Source: Suicoccus acidiformans (lineage in GTDB: Bacteria; Bacillota; Bacilli; Lactobacillales; Aerococcaceae). Taken from it: a stretch of 64,000 nt of DNA. The stretch's first letter is position 1; every line of letters starts with the position of its first letter. Where the stretch lies: contig NZ_CP023434.1 in NCBI RefSeq assembly GCF_003546865.1, forward strand, positions 1,116,001 through 1,180,000, in the 5' to 3' direction. The notes below the pieces were generated by a model. The model had not been told where the DNA came from, searched no databases, and worked only from the letters and a program-made list of their open reading frames with translations. Positions 1 to 8,974 of this stretch are shown here, piece by piece. The translations under genes were made by a program, and so were the position numbers.

Positions 1-263
1 AGAACTATCCAACTTTGTTCATAGTATAAAAGTACTATAATTTATTATAAAATTGAAATAATATAACTAGATTGAAACGTCAATAACCAAGGACTAATAT
101 CAATGGACTTAGCGAATGATGGCTAGTTATCAAAGTTACGAACTAATACCATTGAACTAATCCGTGCAAAAAAAGATAATTCTATGCAATGGCAAATTTT
201 GATTCCATTAATAGGAAATAGATGCTAAAATTGACATCAGTTGAAAGAAGGGAGTTGGTCTGT

Positions 264-1433
264 TTGTCCAACTGGAAGCAATTAGATCGCTTGATTGGGA
301 AATATCTTCTCATCGGCGCAATTGCCGTTATTGTTATTATGAATTACAAGAATATACTGCAATTATTAGAGTATATTTGGATCGTTGCCAAGCCTTTGGT
401 TATCGGCGCGTGTATAGCTTACGTCTTAAATATTCTGATGAATCTCTTTGAGCGGTATTTGTATCCGAATGCTGAAAGTAAATTGGCGAATGCAACCAGG
501 CGACCTGTAGCCATTCTTCTTGCCCTTATTGTTATTGTGGCAGTTATTTCCTTCGTATTGTATTTGATCATTCCCCAAATTATTTCTGTTATCCAAGAAA
601 TCATCAAAGTACTGCCAATGATTGGTCAATCGATTGAATACTTGATACATGAGAGCGAAAAATTGTGGCCATTCCTCGATGATTACGTCAATTTGGACTC
701 CTTGAATGTTGAGGCGATAACCCGCCGCATCTTGAACTTCTTGAACGGCTTAACATCTAATGTGATTGGCACCACGGTATCAACAGTATCGTCTGTCCTT
801 TCCTTTGTGATTAATATCTTCTTGTCGCTTATTTTCGCCCTATATATTCTACTCGGGAAGGAACGCTTTGGCCAGCAATTCCGCCGTTTGTCACAAGCGT
901 ATTTACCAGTGAAAGGGCATAATCTGTTAATGTATGTCTTACAAATCTTTGATCAATCATTCCATAGCTTTATTACAGGCGAAGTGATTGAAGCCTTTAT
1001 TTTAGGGGCTATGGTTGCGATTGGTATGTTTATCTTCCGCTTCCCATATGCAGCCATGATTGGTGCCTTGACGGGGGTTACTGCTTTAATCCCAATTGTA
1101 GGGGCATACTTATCCGGTGCAGTCGGTTTCGTACTGATTGCGGTGCAAAATCCGCTGCAAGGTTTACTGTTTATTGTCTTTATCGTCGTCGTCCAGCAAA
1201 TTGAAGGAAACTTGATTTATCCTCGGGTTGTTGGAGACTCTATTGGACTACCTGGTATTTGGGTTCTTGCAGCGGTAACGGTCGGGGGCGGCCTCTGGGG
1301 AATCCCTGGTATGTTAATGGGAGTACCACTGTCATCGGCTGTTTATCGCCTCATTCGAAATGATGTTGCCTTGCGTGAAGAAGTGAAACACCAAGCAGAC
1401 GAGGATCGTAACCATCGTTTCCACGAAGCTTAA
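264..1433 (+). CDS. AI-2E family transporter (permease)
   Basis: Polytopic membrane protein of the AI-2E/PerM-like family; members export small molecules or act as ion antiporters, and the substrate cannot be told here. About eight hydrophobic segments are visible, with the family's conserved C-terminal stretch (IPIVGAYLSG, then YPRVVG and GLPGIWVL). I choose TTG at 264 (389 aa) rather than the upstream ATG at 222, because GAAGGGAG at 247-254 lies 9 nt before 264 and the extra 14 residues are not membrane-like. The gene stands alone and is followed by a terminator. Family assignment is firm; function is not. Confidence 0.85.
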   Translation: MSNWKQLDRLIGKYLLIGAIAVIVIMNYKNILQLLEYIWIVAKPLVIGACIAYVLNILMNLFERYLYPNAESKLANATRRPVAILLALIVIVAVISFVLYLIIPQIISVIQEIIKVLPMIGQSIEYLIHESEKLWPFLDDYVNLDSLNVEAITRRILNFLNGLTSNVIGTTVSTVSSVLSFVINIFLSLIFALYILLGKERFGQQFRRLSQAYLPVKGHNLLMYVLQIFDQSFHSFITGEVIEAFILGAMVAIGMFIFRFPYAAMIGALTGVTALIPIVGAYLSGAVGFVLIAVQNPLQGLLFIVFIVVVQQIEGNLIYPRVVGDSIGLPGIWVLAAVTVGGGLWGIPGMLMGVPLSSAVYRLIRNDVALREEVKHQADEDRNHRFHEA

Positions 1434-1438
1434 TGATG

Positions 1439-1475
1439 AACGCACATTCTCAAAGAACAGGATGTGCGTTTTTGT
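1439..1475 (+). terminator. Rho-independent terminator of the AI-2E permease gene
   Basis: A 9-bp stem AACGCACAT (1439-1447) pairs with ATGTGCGTT (1462-1470) and is followed by T residues. Confidence 0.8.
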
Positions 1476-1613
1476 GATGATAAAGGATAGAATGTCTATG
1501 AAATTTAGCTATGAATTCGCGTAAATTCCATAATATTGCTATAAATCTTTGCCGCATATATGTATAATGGATATAGATGAACTGTATGCAAAAGACTAGA
1601 AAGAGGTGAGTTT

Positions 1614-2216
1614 ATGTTATACGCACTCATGTTTATTGGCCTAGCCTTTGTAGTTTGTGGTGTGTTTCTGCAGCGCAAATGGCTCTGGTTCCTAGCCTCA
1701 GCCCTGACATTTGCCGGCTTCTTCTATGTAAGTCAGGGGACTTTACTTTTATTTCTCATATTCGTTCTCGGTATTATCTTAATTATCGCAGAATTGTATA
1801 TACCAGACTTCGGCATACTCGGACTTCTAGGCTTGGCAGCTTTAATGGCCTCCCTCTTCCTCAATGGCCAAACGATTGAACAAATTATATTACTGCTCTT
1901 AGGCGGACTGGTCGTGATAGTTGCCTTAGGCTGGTTGTTCATTAGGGCTGATAAGACCGTGAATATTGGTCCGGGCCTAGTTCTCGAGACAGCACTCGAT
2001 GAGCAATCGGGTTACCAAAGCCACCGCGATTACTCAGATTTAACAGGCCAAATAGGGATTGCTATAACCGACTTAAGGCCGGTCGGCCGTGGGGAATTTG
2101 CCGGACAAGCCTATCAAGTTAATAGTATAGAAGCATTTATTGCACAAGGAAGTACCATCCAAGTCCAACGTGTCAGCCAGGGATCTATTTACGTAAGGAG
2201 TGTTCAAAATGGGTAA
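1614..2216 (+). CDS. NfeD family membrane protein
   Basis: A 200-aa membrane protein with about four N-terminal hydrophobic helices (residues 1-125) and a C-terminal NfeD OB-fold (about 140-200: GQIGIA..LRP.G, then [10 protein letters not shown]). NfeD proteins are partners of flotillin-type SPFH proteins in membrane organisation. The stop lies within the first codons of floA, so translation is probably coupled. An AGAGGTGAG ribosome binding site precedes ATG 1614. This is the short NfeD form, without the N-terminal ClpP-like protease domain. Pairing with FloA supports the call. Confidence 0.85.
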   Translation: MLYALMFIGLAFVVCGVFLQRKWLWFLASALTFAGFFYVSQGTLLLFLIFVLGIILIIAELYIPDFGILGLLGLAALMASLFLNGQTIEQIILLLLGGLVVIVALGWLFIRADKTVNIGPGLVLETALDEQSGYQSHRDYSDLTGQIGIAITDLRPVGRGEFAGQAYQVNSIEAFIAQGSTIQVQRVSQGSIYVRSVQNG

Positions 2217-3231
2217 TACACCAATTCTATTGCAAGCTAACCCTGAATCATTTGTCGCTATCGGTATTATTGCTGTGATTATCTTTATTCTACTTATACT
2301 ATTCTTCCGCTTTGTGCCGGTAGGCTTGTGGATTACAGCCTATTTCTCTGGAGCGAAAGTATCAATTGGTAATTTAGTGGGCATGCGTTTGCGCCGGGTA
2401 ACCCCTTCAGCAATCGTTCAGCCACTGATTAAAGCAACGAAGGCCGGGCTAATTCTTGATACGAACCAGTTAGAAGCCCACCATCTTGCAGGTGGCAATG
2501 TCAATCTCGTTGTGGACGCTTTAATTGCGGCCCAGCGCGCCAATATCGACCTTGAATTCGAGCAGGCGGCGGCCATTGATTTGGCAGGCCGGGACGTATT
2601 TGAGGCAGTCCAAGTGTCGGTTAATCCGAAAGTAATTGAGACCCCGGTTATTGCGGGTGTAGCCATGAATGGGATTGAAGTCATGGCTAAGGCCAAGGTG
2701 ACGGTCCGGGCTAATATTGAGCGCCTCGTAGGTGGGGCCGGAGAAGAGACCATTATTGCCCGGGTTGGTGAAGGGATTGTAACCACCGTTGGTAGTTCAG
2801 AAACCCATTCGGTTGTCTTGGAAAACCCGGATGCGATTTCCCAAACGATTTTGCGGAAGGGGCTAGATTCGGGCACAGCATTTGAAATTTTGTCGATTGA
2901 CATCGCAGACGTGGATGTCGGACGTAACATTGGGGCGAAATTACAAGCTGACCAAGCCGTGGCAGATAAGAATGTGGCCCAAGCAAAAGCCGAGGAACGC
3001 CGTGCCTTTGCGGTCGCGGAGGAACAAGAGATGCTCGCAGAAGTTCAACGTATGCGTGCGAAAGTTGTTGAATCAGAGTCGCAAGTACCGCTGGCTATTG
3101 CTGAAGCCTTCCGCCAAGGAAATTTAGGCGTCATGGACTACTATAAATTACGCAACATTGAATCGGATACAAGTATGCGCGATGCGATTGCCGGTGAAGG
3201 CAAGACTAATAATTCAACAGAACCGAGTTGA
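2209..3231 (+). CDS. floA: Flotillin-like membrane scaffold protein FloA
   Basis: A 340-aa SPFH/flotillin protein that forms functional membrane microdomains. A hydrophobic N-terminal segment (about residues 14-40) is followed by the SPFH domain (about 45-240) and an Ala/Glu/Lys-rich coiled coil (about 245-310), then the conserved tail with [22 protein letters not shown] 2209 is preferred over GTG 2200 because AAGGAG at 2195-2200 is spaced 8 nt from 2209, while GTG 2200 would overlap the ribosome binding site. The gene overlaps the upstream nfeD by 8 nt, the usual arrangement. Confidence 0.93.
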   Translation: MGNTPILLQANPESFVAIGIIAVIIFILLILFFRFVPVGLWITAYFSGAKVSIGNLVGMRLRRVTPSAIVQPLIKATKAGLILDTNQLEAHHLAGGNVNLVVDALIAAQRANIDLEFEQAAAIDLAGRDVFEAVQVSVNPKVIETPVIAGVAMNGIEVMAKAKVTVRANIERLVGGAGEETIIARVGEGIVTTVGSSETHSVVLENPDAISQTILRKGLDSGTAFEILSIDIADVDVGRNIGAKLQADQAVADKNVAQAKAEERRAFAVAEEQEMLAEVQRMRAKVVESESQVPLAIAEAFRQGNLGVMDYYKLRNIESDTSMRDAIAGEGKTNNSTEPS

Positions 3232-3237
3232 TAAAAG

Positions 3238-3822
3238 ATGGAAATAATCATTCTTCTGGTGTGGCTATTTCTGTTCTCTTCTGCCAGGCTTAAGAATAAA
3301 GCAGAAACGAAAGATAAAACCACATCTATGGAAGCAAAGACCCAAGAATCACCCAAACTTAAGCAAGACCGAATCGAACGAGCGCCAAAAGACCTTCTAG
3401 CATTTGGTAAACCGGAAACCAAGCGACGAAATGTCCATAAGCAACGTTCTAAGCGCAAAGATGCTAAAAAAGCAAAGGCTCCATTATCGCCGGTAAGTCT
3501 TGCGGAAGATATTGAGTCGAAGAAAGCGAGGCTGGCTCAAGGAAGCAACGCAAGGCTTGATGAGCGAGCAAAGGCGATGCCAAGAACTCATCAAAGGCAA
3601 GCGCAAGCGAAGTCTGCAGAAGTTCTCAGTGATTTAGTCATTGATGAAAGTATTTCAGCCCTTCAGCAGGAATTCACCATTCAAGTAGAGCGAAGGGCAG
3701 AACAAAGCCAGAAAGAATTACCAGTCAGACAGCCTAATAGCTATTCCTGGCGCCAAGCGATGGTCTTAAAGGAGATCCTGGATAAACCAGTTGCTTTACG
3801 GCAGGATCAGCAAGATTGTTGA
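3238..3822 (+). CDS. Hypothetical membrane-anchored, highly charged protein
   Basis: A 194-aa protein I do not recognise. One N-terminal hydrophobic segment (residues 2-17) is followed by a Lys/Arg/Glu/Gln-rich, low-complexity, probably helical or disordered body. It starts 6 nt after floA and ends just before a strong terminator, so it is the third gene of an nfeD-floA unit. Cotranscription suggests a membrane-microdomain accessory role (inference only). No catalytic motif is visible. Confidence 0.65.
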   Translation: MEIIILLVWLFLFSSARLKNKAETKDKTTSMEAKTQESPKLKQDRIERAPKDLLAFGKPETKRRNVHKQRSKRKDAKKAKAPLSPVSLAEDIESKKARLAQGSNARLDERAKAMPRTHQRQAQAKSAEVLSDLVIDESISALQQEFTIQVERRAEQSQKELPVRQPNSYSWRQAMVLKEILDKPVALRQDQQDC

Positions 3823-3838
3823 GAGAACTATGTTAAAT

Positions 3839-3884
3839 AGCCCCATAAGAACTGTGTTAAGTCGGTTCTTATGGGGCTAATTTA
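3839..3884 (+). terminator. Strong hairpin terminator ending the nfeD-floA unit
   Basis: Arms AGCCCCATAAGAAC (3839-3852) and GTTCTTATGGGGCT (3865-3878) are perfectly complementary over 14 bp. The site lies between convergent genes and may serve both strands. Confidence 0.85.
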
Positions 3885-3943
3885 TATGTGTATACTTGAG
3901 TGCGATGATTTTAGGCATATTATTCGAGTTGTGCCGATGGCGG

Positions 3944-5194
3944 TTACTTTCTTAACTCACTGCCGCGGCTAATAAGCCGTTGAATTTGTTCGGATACACT
4001 GGTCCGTCCTTGGTGCATCCGTAAGAAATCATAGAACATCCGGGACAATGGGTCCATTTGGTAGCGGGGGAGGCGATCCAATTCGCTACTATAAGTATCG
4101 GCAATCGTGCGGATCAGCCGACTGGCGTCTCCGCCAACTTCGCGGAATAAATTTTTCGTTTGCTGAGGGAGTTGCCGGTAGCTCGTCAGTAAATTATTAA
4201 GGGTTTGGATAGTATTCTGGGAGAATTCGTTCAGTGAGGTGACTTGAGCGTCATTGAATAGATCGCGTAAGGCGGTCACAAAGGCCAATAAGCGCTCAGG
4301 ATTCGTTTGCTCAAGGACGAGGTCAAAGCCCTGGCTGATAATCCGGCTTAGGCTACTAAACTGCTCGGCGCGCTCTAAAGCGAAATCTGCCACATGCCAT
4401 TGATATAAATTGTGAACGTACAGGCCCATCCCGTCACCCTTAACAATCGTTGGCTTAATCGGGTAATCTCCGAGCAGCCCAAAGATAGTGTATTCAGGCA
4501 CGAAATAATGTAGCACATTGGTAAGAAACTTTTGCTTTACAGGCTGGACCAGACTTTCAGGCAAACTCGGCCCATCGAAAAAATACAAACCCCGCAAGTT
4601 GGTTAGTGGGTAGTCGGCCCATTGGGCAGCATACATCGCCAAATTAGCCCCCTTGGAATGGCCGCAGATAACAAATGGGCCGCTCCAAGTCCCAGCGTGG
4701 GCTTCTAAGGCGTGCGCTGAGGAAGTTTGTGCTGCCGCCGGTTCTTCGTTGAAAAGCAATAGGTCTTCCAGCCAGCCGATTAGCGAATCATCCGTCCCCC
4801 GGAAGGCATAAATGTACTGTACGTCGCTTGCTTCAGTAATGCGGTAAGTCATCAGGCAGAATTGTTCGATTGCATCTTGTTGAATATGTTGCTTCACGGA
4901 AATAAGCTCAATGGGTGCAAAGCGAAGACTTTGACTGGCAGCCTTCAGAAGTACCAGACGCTGGTCAACATTCAAGAAAGGATTGGTTTCTTGTAGCCGC
5001 TGCCAGTCTACAAGCTCATGTAGCTCGTAGAGGGTTACACCCTCGCTTTGGTGCTTCTGCCATAGATTACTCGCTTCGAAAGTCAAGTAGGCTAAATCTG
5101 TTAGAATTAGAGCATCCACTTCGCCAAAAGGACGTTCGTGCCAAGAGTCTTGAGTGGTGGCTTCAATATAGCGTTGAATACTGGAGTGGACCAT
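3944..5194 (-). CDS. Mbeg1-like (DUF2974) alpha/beta hydrolase
   Basis: A 416-aa lipase-like serine hydrolase of the Mbeg1-like family. The nucleophile elbow GHSKGAN places the catalytic serine near residue 180, and FRGTDDS (about 131-137) forms the typical oxyanion region. No signal peptide is seen, so it is likely cytoplasmic. The long C-terminal part (about 270-416) is helical with no recognised motif. GGAAG/CCTCCC lies just before the ATG at 5194. It is transcribed alone and divergently from rpsB. Substrate unknown. Confidence 0.8.
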   Translation of the reverse strand: MVHSSIQRYIEATTQDSWHERPFGEVDALILTDLAYLTFEASNLWQKHQSEGVTLYELHELVDWQRLQETNPFLNVDQRLVLLKAASQSLRFAPIELISVKQHIQQDAIEQFCLMTYRITEASDVQYIYAFRGTDDSLIGWLEDLLLFNEEPAAAQTSSAHALEAHAGTWSGPFVICGHSKGANLAMYAAQWADYPLTNLRGLYFFDGPSLPESLVQPVKQKFLTNVLHYFVPEYTIFGLLGDYPIKPTIVKGDGMGLYVHNLYQWHVADFALERAEQFSSLSRIISQGFDLVLEQTNPERLLAFVTALRDLFNDAQVTSLNEFSQNTIQTLNNLLTSYRQLPQQTKNLFREVGGDASRLIRTIADTYSSELDRLPRYQMDPLSRMFYDFLRMHQGRTSVSEQIQRLISRGSELRK

Positions 5195-5332
5195 GGGAGG
5201 CTTCCTTTCTGAGAGTAAGATTGATGTAAGGTAAGTTTACCATATTTTGTTAAATTTAGGCGATTATTTGCATGGACTTTACAAGAGTGCCTTCACGATG
5301 ACTTAACCTATATTTAAGTTATTGCATCCTTC

Positions 5333-5361
5333 TTTACCCGGCAAAAGCGAAGGATTATAAT
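5333..5361 (+). promoter_or_regulatory. Candidate distal sigma-A promoter of rpsB
   Basis: TTTACC (5333-5338), 17-nt spacer and a perfect TATAAT (5356-5361). It is located about 95 nt upstream of a second promoter. Confidence 0.5.
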
Positions 5362-5455
5362 AACGCAAGAAAGAGGTGGTGTTATCGCGGGAGTTTTCCC
5401 TAGATGAGAATTCCCTAAGAATCCACGGCTTTAGACATTTATGTGGCAAATGACC

Positions 5456-5484
5456 TTGCATTCAGCGAATAAATCATGTATGAT
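5456..5484 (+). promoter_or_regulatory. Proximal sigma-A promoter of rpsB
   Basis: TTGCAT (5456-5461), 17-nt spacer, TATGAT (5479-5484). Transcription would start near 5491 and produce a structured leader of about 110 nt. Confidence 0.7.
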
Positions 5485-5510
5485 AACATACGGTATTAAA
5501 CCAAAACACA

Positions 5511-5572
5511 CGTTTGTAGATACCTACTAGGGTGCTTTCTCTCGGGAGTCTAGTAGGTAACCGACACAAACG
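5511..5572 (+). promoter_or_regulatory. Structured 5' leader of rpsB, possible ribosomal-protein autoregulation site
   Basis: Two nested helices are perfect: outer CGTTTGT (5511-5517) with ACAAACG (5566-5572), inner TACCTACTAG (5521-5530) with CTAGTAGGTA (5550-5559). The outer helix ends at the first GGAGG, so folding could mask or expose ribosome binding. Autogenous control is an inference. Confidence 0.55.
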
Positions 5573-5600
5573 GAGGAAAAACCAAATGGAGGAATTGAAT

Positions 5601-6392
5601 ATGTCAGTAATTTCTATGAAGCAATTGCTTGAAGCAGGTGTCCACTTCGGTCACCAAACACGTCGTTGGAATCCTAAGATGAAGAAATATATCTTTACAG
5701 AGCGTAATGGTATTTACATCATCGACCTACAAAAAACAGTGAAACTTGTTGACGATGCCTACAACTTTGTACGCGATGAGTCAGCAAACGGTGCGATTAC
5801 TTTGTTCGTTGGAACTAAGAAACAAGCACAACAATCTGTTGAAGAACAAGCGAAACGTGCTGGTCAATTCTACATCAACCATCGCTGGTTAGGTGGCTTA
5901 TTAACGAACTGGGAAACAATCCAAGCAAGTATCCGTCGCTTGAAAGCCATCGAGAAAATGGAAGAAGATGGAACATTTGACGTACTACCTAAGAAAGAAG
6001 TCCTACAATTACGTAAAGAGTGGGACCGTTTAGAACAGAACTTGGGCGGTATCAAAGATATGCCACGTATCCCAGACATCATCTATATCGTTGACCCACG
6101 CAAAGAGCATATTGCAATCCAAGAAGCACACAAATTGAACATCCCAGTTGTCGCAATGGTTGATACGAACTGTGATCCAGACGAAGTGGATTACGTTATT
6201 CCATCAAACGACGATGCCATTCGTGCAATTAAATTAATTACAACAGCAATGGCAGATGCTATTATTGAAGGTAACCAAGGTCAAAGCCAAGACACAGGCT
6301 CAGAAGAACAATCGGATAAAGAATTCTTCGATAACCTATTCGATGATAGTGAAGCAGCCGAAGCAAACGAAGAAGCAACTTCAGCTGAATAA
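5601..6392 (+). CDS. rpsB: 30S ribosomal protein S2
   Basis: Ribosomal protein S2, a late-assembling small-subunit protein. The N-terminus [19 protein letters not shown] and [12 protein letters not shown], the FVGTKKQA block and the [15 protein letters not shown] block are diagnostic. The 263-aa product carries an acidic C-terminal tail of about 35 residues. I choose ATG 5601 by homology. A second in-frame ATG at 5586 has its own GGAGG at 5572-5576, while 5601 has GGAGG at 5588-5592, both 8-9 nt away. Followed by a terminator/attenuator and tsf. Confidence 0.97.
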   Translation: MSVISMKQLLEAGVHFGHQTRRWNPKMKKYIFTERNGIYIIDLQKTVKLVDDAYNFVRDESANGAITLFVGTKKQAQQSVEEQAKRAGQFYINHRWLGGLLTNWETIQASIRRLKAIEKMEEDGTFDVLPKKEVLQLRKEWDRLEQNLGGIKDMPRIPDIIYIVDPRKEHIAIQEAHKLNIPVVAMVDTNCDPDEVDYVIPSNDDAIRAIKLITTAMADAIIEGNQGQSQDTGSEEQSDKEFFDNLFDDSEAAEANEEATSAE

Positions 6393-6415
6393 TCATTTGT
6401 TTAAGTAATCTAAAT

Positions 6416-6478
6416 GCTAGCTTAATTCAGGTATAATCCACAGGCTCAGACCTAGGTCCTGTGTTAAGTTAGCTTTTT
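6416..6478 (+). terminator. Terminator or attenuator between rpsB and tsf
   Basis: GCTAGCTTAA (6416-6425) pairs with TTAAGTTAGC (6464-6473), and CACAGG (6439-6444) with CCTGTG (6458-6463) extends the helix, followed by a T-run. It may set the rpsB:tsf ratio. Confidence 0.75.
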
Positions 6479-6498
6479 TATCAAAAAGGAGGCTTTTC

Positions 6499-7380
6499 AT
6501 GGCTAAGATTAGTGCACAACAAGTAAAAGAATTACGTGAAATGACAGGTGTTGGAATGATGGACGCGAAGAAAGCGTTAGTCGAAGTAGACGGAGATATG
6601 GATAAAGCCGTTGACTTCCTTCGCGAGAAAGGTTTAGCGAAAGCTGCTAAGAAAGCAGACCGCATCGCTGCAGAAGGTTTAACTGCAACTTATGTTGATG
6701 GTAACACTGCTGCTATCGTGGAAGTAAACTCTGAAACAGACTTCGTTGCCAAAAACGAACAATTCCAAAACTACGTTCAAACAATCGTTAAGGCAGTTGC
6801 TGAAAACAAACCAGCAGACATGGATGAAGCAAATGCTATTGAAGTAGATGGTCAATCAATTAGTGACCTTGTACTTGAAGCAACAAACAAGATTGGTGAG
6901 AAAATCTCATTCCGTCGTTTCGAAGTATTAACGAAAGAAGACGGCGATGTATTTGGTGTATACCAACATAATGGTGGTTTAATCTCAGTTCTTGTAAAAA
7001 TTGCTAATTCATCTGATGAAACGGTTGCGCGTGACGTTGCTATGCACATCGCTGCAATTAACCCACAATACGTAAGCCCTGAACAAGTACCTCAAGATGT
7101 TATCGAGAAAGAAGAAGCCATCCAGAAAGAAATTGCTTTAAACGAAGGTAAGCCAGAAAATATCGTTGAGAAGATGATTAAAGGCCGTATGCAGAAATTC
7201 TTGGCTGAAATCAGCTTAACAGAGCAACCATTTGTTAAAGATGGTGACGTAACAGTTAGCCAATACGTGAAACAAGCGGGTGGTGAGGTAGAAAACTTTG
7301 TTCGCTTCGCTGTAGGTGAAGGTATCGAGAAACGCGAAGAAAACTTTGCGGATGAAGTAGCTTCACAAATGAATATCTAA
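6499..7380 (+). CDS. tsf: Elongation factor Ts
   Basis: EF-Ts, the guanine-nucleotide exchange factor for EF-Tu. A UBA-like N-terminus ([22 protein letters not shown]) is followed by [18 protein letters not shown] and the TDFVAKNE contact motif near residue 80. At 293 aa it has the length of the normal two-subdomain core form. AAAAAGGAGG precedes ATG 6499. It belongs to the rpsB-tsf-pyrH-frr translation block, with terminators on both sides that allow partial read-through. Confidence 0.97.
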   Translation: MAKISAQQVKELREMTGVGMMDAKKALVEVDGDMDKAVDFLREKGLAKAAKKADRIAAEGLTATYVDGNTAAIVEVNSETDFVAKNEQFQNYVQTIVKAVAENKPADMDEANAIEVDGQSISDLVLEATNKIGEKISFRRFEVLTKEDGDVFGVYQHNGGLISVLVKIANSSDETVARDVAMHIAAINPQYVSPEQVPQDVIEKEEAIQKEIALNEGKPENIVEKMIKGRMQKFLAEISLTEQPFVKDGDVTVSQYVKQAGGEVENFVRFAVGEGIEKREENFADEVASQMNI

Positions 7381-7400
7381 TCATTGCACAAGTTAGATGA

Positions 7401-7426
7401 AGCCCCAGGTGACTGGGGCTTTTTGT
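7401..7426 (+). terminator. Terminator after tsf
   Basis: AGCCCCAG (7401-7408), a GTGA loop, CTGGGGCT (7413-7420), then TTTTT. pyrH has no obvious promoter of its own in the remaining 20 nt, so it probably depends on read-through. Confidence 0.85.
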
Positions 7427-7443
7427 GAGAAAGAGGGAGAAAG

Positions 7444-8190
7444 ATGGTTCAACCGAAATATGAGCGCGTTGTCTTGAAATTAAGTGGTGAGGCAATTGCA
7501 GGAGAGAAGGGCTACGGTATCGATCCAGCGACGATTGATGTTATGGTCCAGGAGATTAAAGAAATCTACGAACTTGGTGTTGAAATTGCGATTATCGTAG
7601 GTGGCGGTAATATTTGGCGTGGGCAAATTGGTGAAGAGATGGGTATGGAACGGGCGCAAGCCGATTATATGGGCATGTTGGCTACTGTGATGAATGCTTT
7701 GGCCTTACAAGATGTTCTGGAGAATAATGACGTGCCAACCCGGGTACAAACATCCATTGAAATGCGTCAAATTGCTGAGCCTTATATTCGTCGCAAAGCT
7801 ATTCGTCATTTAGAGAAAAGCCGGGTTGTGATTTTCGCCGGGGGTACAGGTAATCCTTACTTTACCACGGATACAACGGCTGCCTTACGGGCTGCAGAGA
7901 TTAATGCGGATGTGATCTTAATGGCCAAGAATAATGTGGATGGAGTTTATGACTCCGATCCGTCGATTAACGTTGAAGCGAAGAAATTTGATGAATTGAC
8001 CCATTTAGATGTGATTGCTAAAGGCTTGAAGGTTATGGATTCAACTGCCAGCTCTTTAAGTATGGATAATGATATTCCATTAGTTGTATTCAATCTAAAT
8101 GAACCTGGCAATATTAAACGAGTGGTTCTCGGAGAGAACATCGGTACGACCGTTCTTGCCAAGTATGATACACAAGATAGCGACAAATAA
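7444..8190 (+). CDS. pyrH: Uridylate kinase (UMP kinase)
   Basis: Converts UMP to UDP with ATP in pyrimidine nucleotide synthesis; cytoplasmic hexamer of the amino-acid-kinase fold. The 248-aa product shows [10 protein letters not shown] near the N-terminus, [10 protein letters not shown] (phosphate binding), and [19 protein letters not shown] around residue 140. GAGGGAGAAAG precedes ATG 7444. It lies in its usual place between tsf and frr. Confidence 0.97.
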   Translation: MVQPKYERVVLKLSGEAIAGEKGYGIDPATIDVMVQEIKEIYELGVEIAIIVGGGNIWRGQIGEEMGMERAQADYMGMLATVMNALALQDVLENNDVPTRVQTSIEMRQIAEPYIRRKAIRHLEKSRVVIFAGGTGNPYFTTDTTAALRAAEINADVILMAKNNVDGVYDSDPSINVEAKKFDELTHLDVIAKGLKVMDSTASSLSMDNDIPLVVFNLNEPGNIKRVVLGENIGTTVLAKYDTQDSDK

Positions 8191-8216
8191 TAATTTTTTA
8201 TTTCCATAAGCTGTGG

Positions 8217-8222
8217 TATACT
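8217..8222 (+). promoter_or_regulatory. Extended -10 promoter element for frr
   Basis: TATACT (8217-8222) preceded by TGG gives a TGn extended -10 box, 32 nt before the frr start. No good -35 is seen. Confidence 0.4.
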
Positions 8223-8253
8223 AAGATTAATTAGATTAGCAGGAGGATTCATT

Positions 8254-8814
8254 ATGACACCAGGAAATTTAATCCCAACTACGCGCGATCGAATGAAGAA
8301 ATCGATTGAAGCATACCAACGTGAAGTTTCAACAATTCGTGCCGGTCGTGCGAATGCAAGTATTCTTGACCGTGTAAGTGTATTATATTACGGTGTACCT
8401 ACACCTTTAAATCAACTGGCCAGTATCACCATTCCAGAAGCACGCATGCTTGTGATTTCGCCTTATGATAAAGGTAGCTTAGGCGATATTGAGAAAGCGA
8501 TTCAAACGAGCGATATTGGTATTACTCCGAACAATGATGGCGAAGTGATTCGCTTAGTTATCCCAGCCTTAACGAAAGAGCGCCGGGAGGAGTTAACGAA
8601 AGTCGTCAACGCTGAGCAAGAGAATGCCAAAGTCAGTGTGCGTAACATTCGTCGTGATATGATTGATGAAGCGAAGAAACTCGAGAAGAATAATGAGTTA
8701 ACAGAAGACGACGTACGTCAATATGAGAAAGATATTCAAACTGAGACTGATAAAGCGATCGCTGAAATTGAAGAGATTACGAAAGCGAAGCAAGATGAAA
8801 TCATGAATGATTAA
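8254..8814 (+). CDS. frr: Ribosome recycling factor
   Basis: Splits post-termination ribosomes together with EF-G. The 186-aa length is typical. Diagnostic stretches include [17 protein letters not shown]-like residues 25-40, the PLNQLASI block and the C-terminal [18 protein letters not shown] helix. GCAGGAGG precedes ATG 8254. A terminator follows. The usual next gene, uppS, is displaced by about 3.6 kb by a flavoprotein gene and an ISL3 element. Confidence 0.97.
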   Translation: MTPGNLIPTTRDRMKKSIEAYQREVSTIRAGRANASILDRVSVLYYGVPTPLNQLASITIPEARMLVISPYDKGSLGDIEKAIQTSDIGITPNNDGEVIRLVIPALTKERREELTKVVNAEQENAKVSVRNIRRDMIDEAKKLEKNNELTEDDVRQYEKDIQTETDKAIAEIEEITKAKQDEIMND

Positions 8815-8827
8815 TCTTCAAAGAAAT

Positions 8828-8872
8828 AACCACGATAAGCTTAGATTTATTGAGTTTATTGTGGTTTTTTCG
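8828..8872 (+). terminator. Terminator after frr
   Basis: AACCACGATAA (8828-8838) pairs with TTATTGTGGTT (8856-8866, one wobble), followed by TTTTT. Confidence 0.8.
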
Positions 8873-8956
8873 TCTATGTAAGTATATTTATGATTAATTT
8901 TACTTACATAATATTACATAGACTTTCCTCTTATGTTAGACTATTTGTGATATAAT
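8873..8956 (+). promoter_or_regulatory. Operator-like repeats and extended -10 promoter upstream of the flavoprotein reductase
   Basis: GTCTATGTAA (8873-8882) is perfectly complementary to TTACATAGAC (8914-8923), and TATGTAAGTA (8875-8884) to TACTTACATA (8901-8910). Three TATGTAA half-sites thus precede the extended -10 box TGATATAAT (8948-8956). This looks like a regulator binding array; the regulator is unknown. Confidence 0.55.
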
Positions 8957-8974
8957 GAACAAGGAGGATACTAG

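Noticed and set aside
1-221. Possible gene or element at the left edge
   Set aside because: AT-rich with stops; only a small ATAGTA/TACTAT inverted repeat near 22-38. Nothing supportable.
5371-5400. T-box-like stretch GAGGTGGT..CGCG upstream of rpsB
   Set aside because: The core is not a true TGGNACCGCG, no stem I/specifier structure is recognisable, and rpsB is not a usual T-box target.
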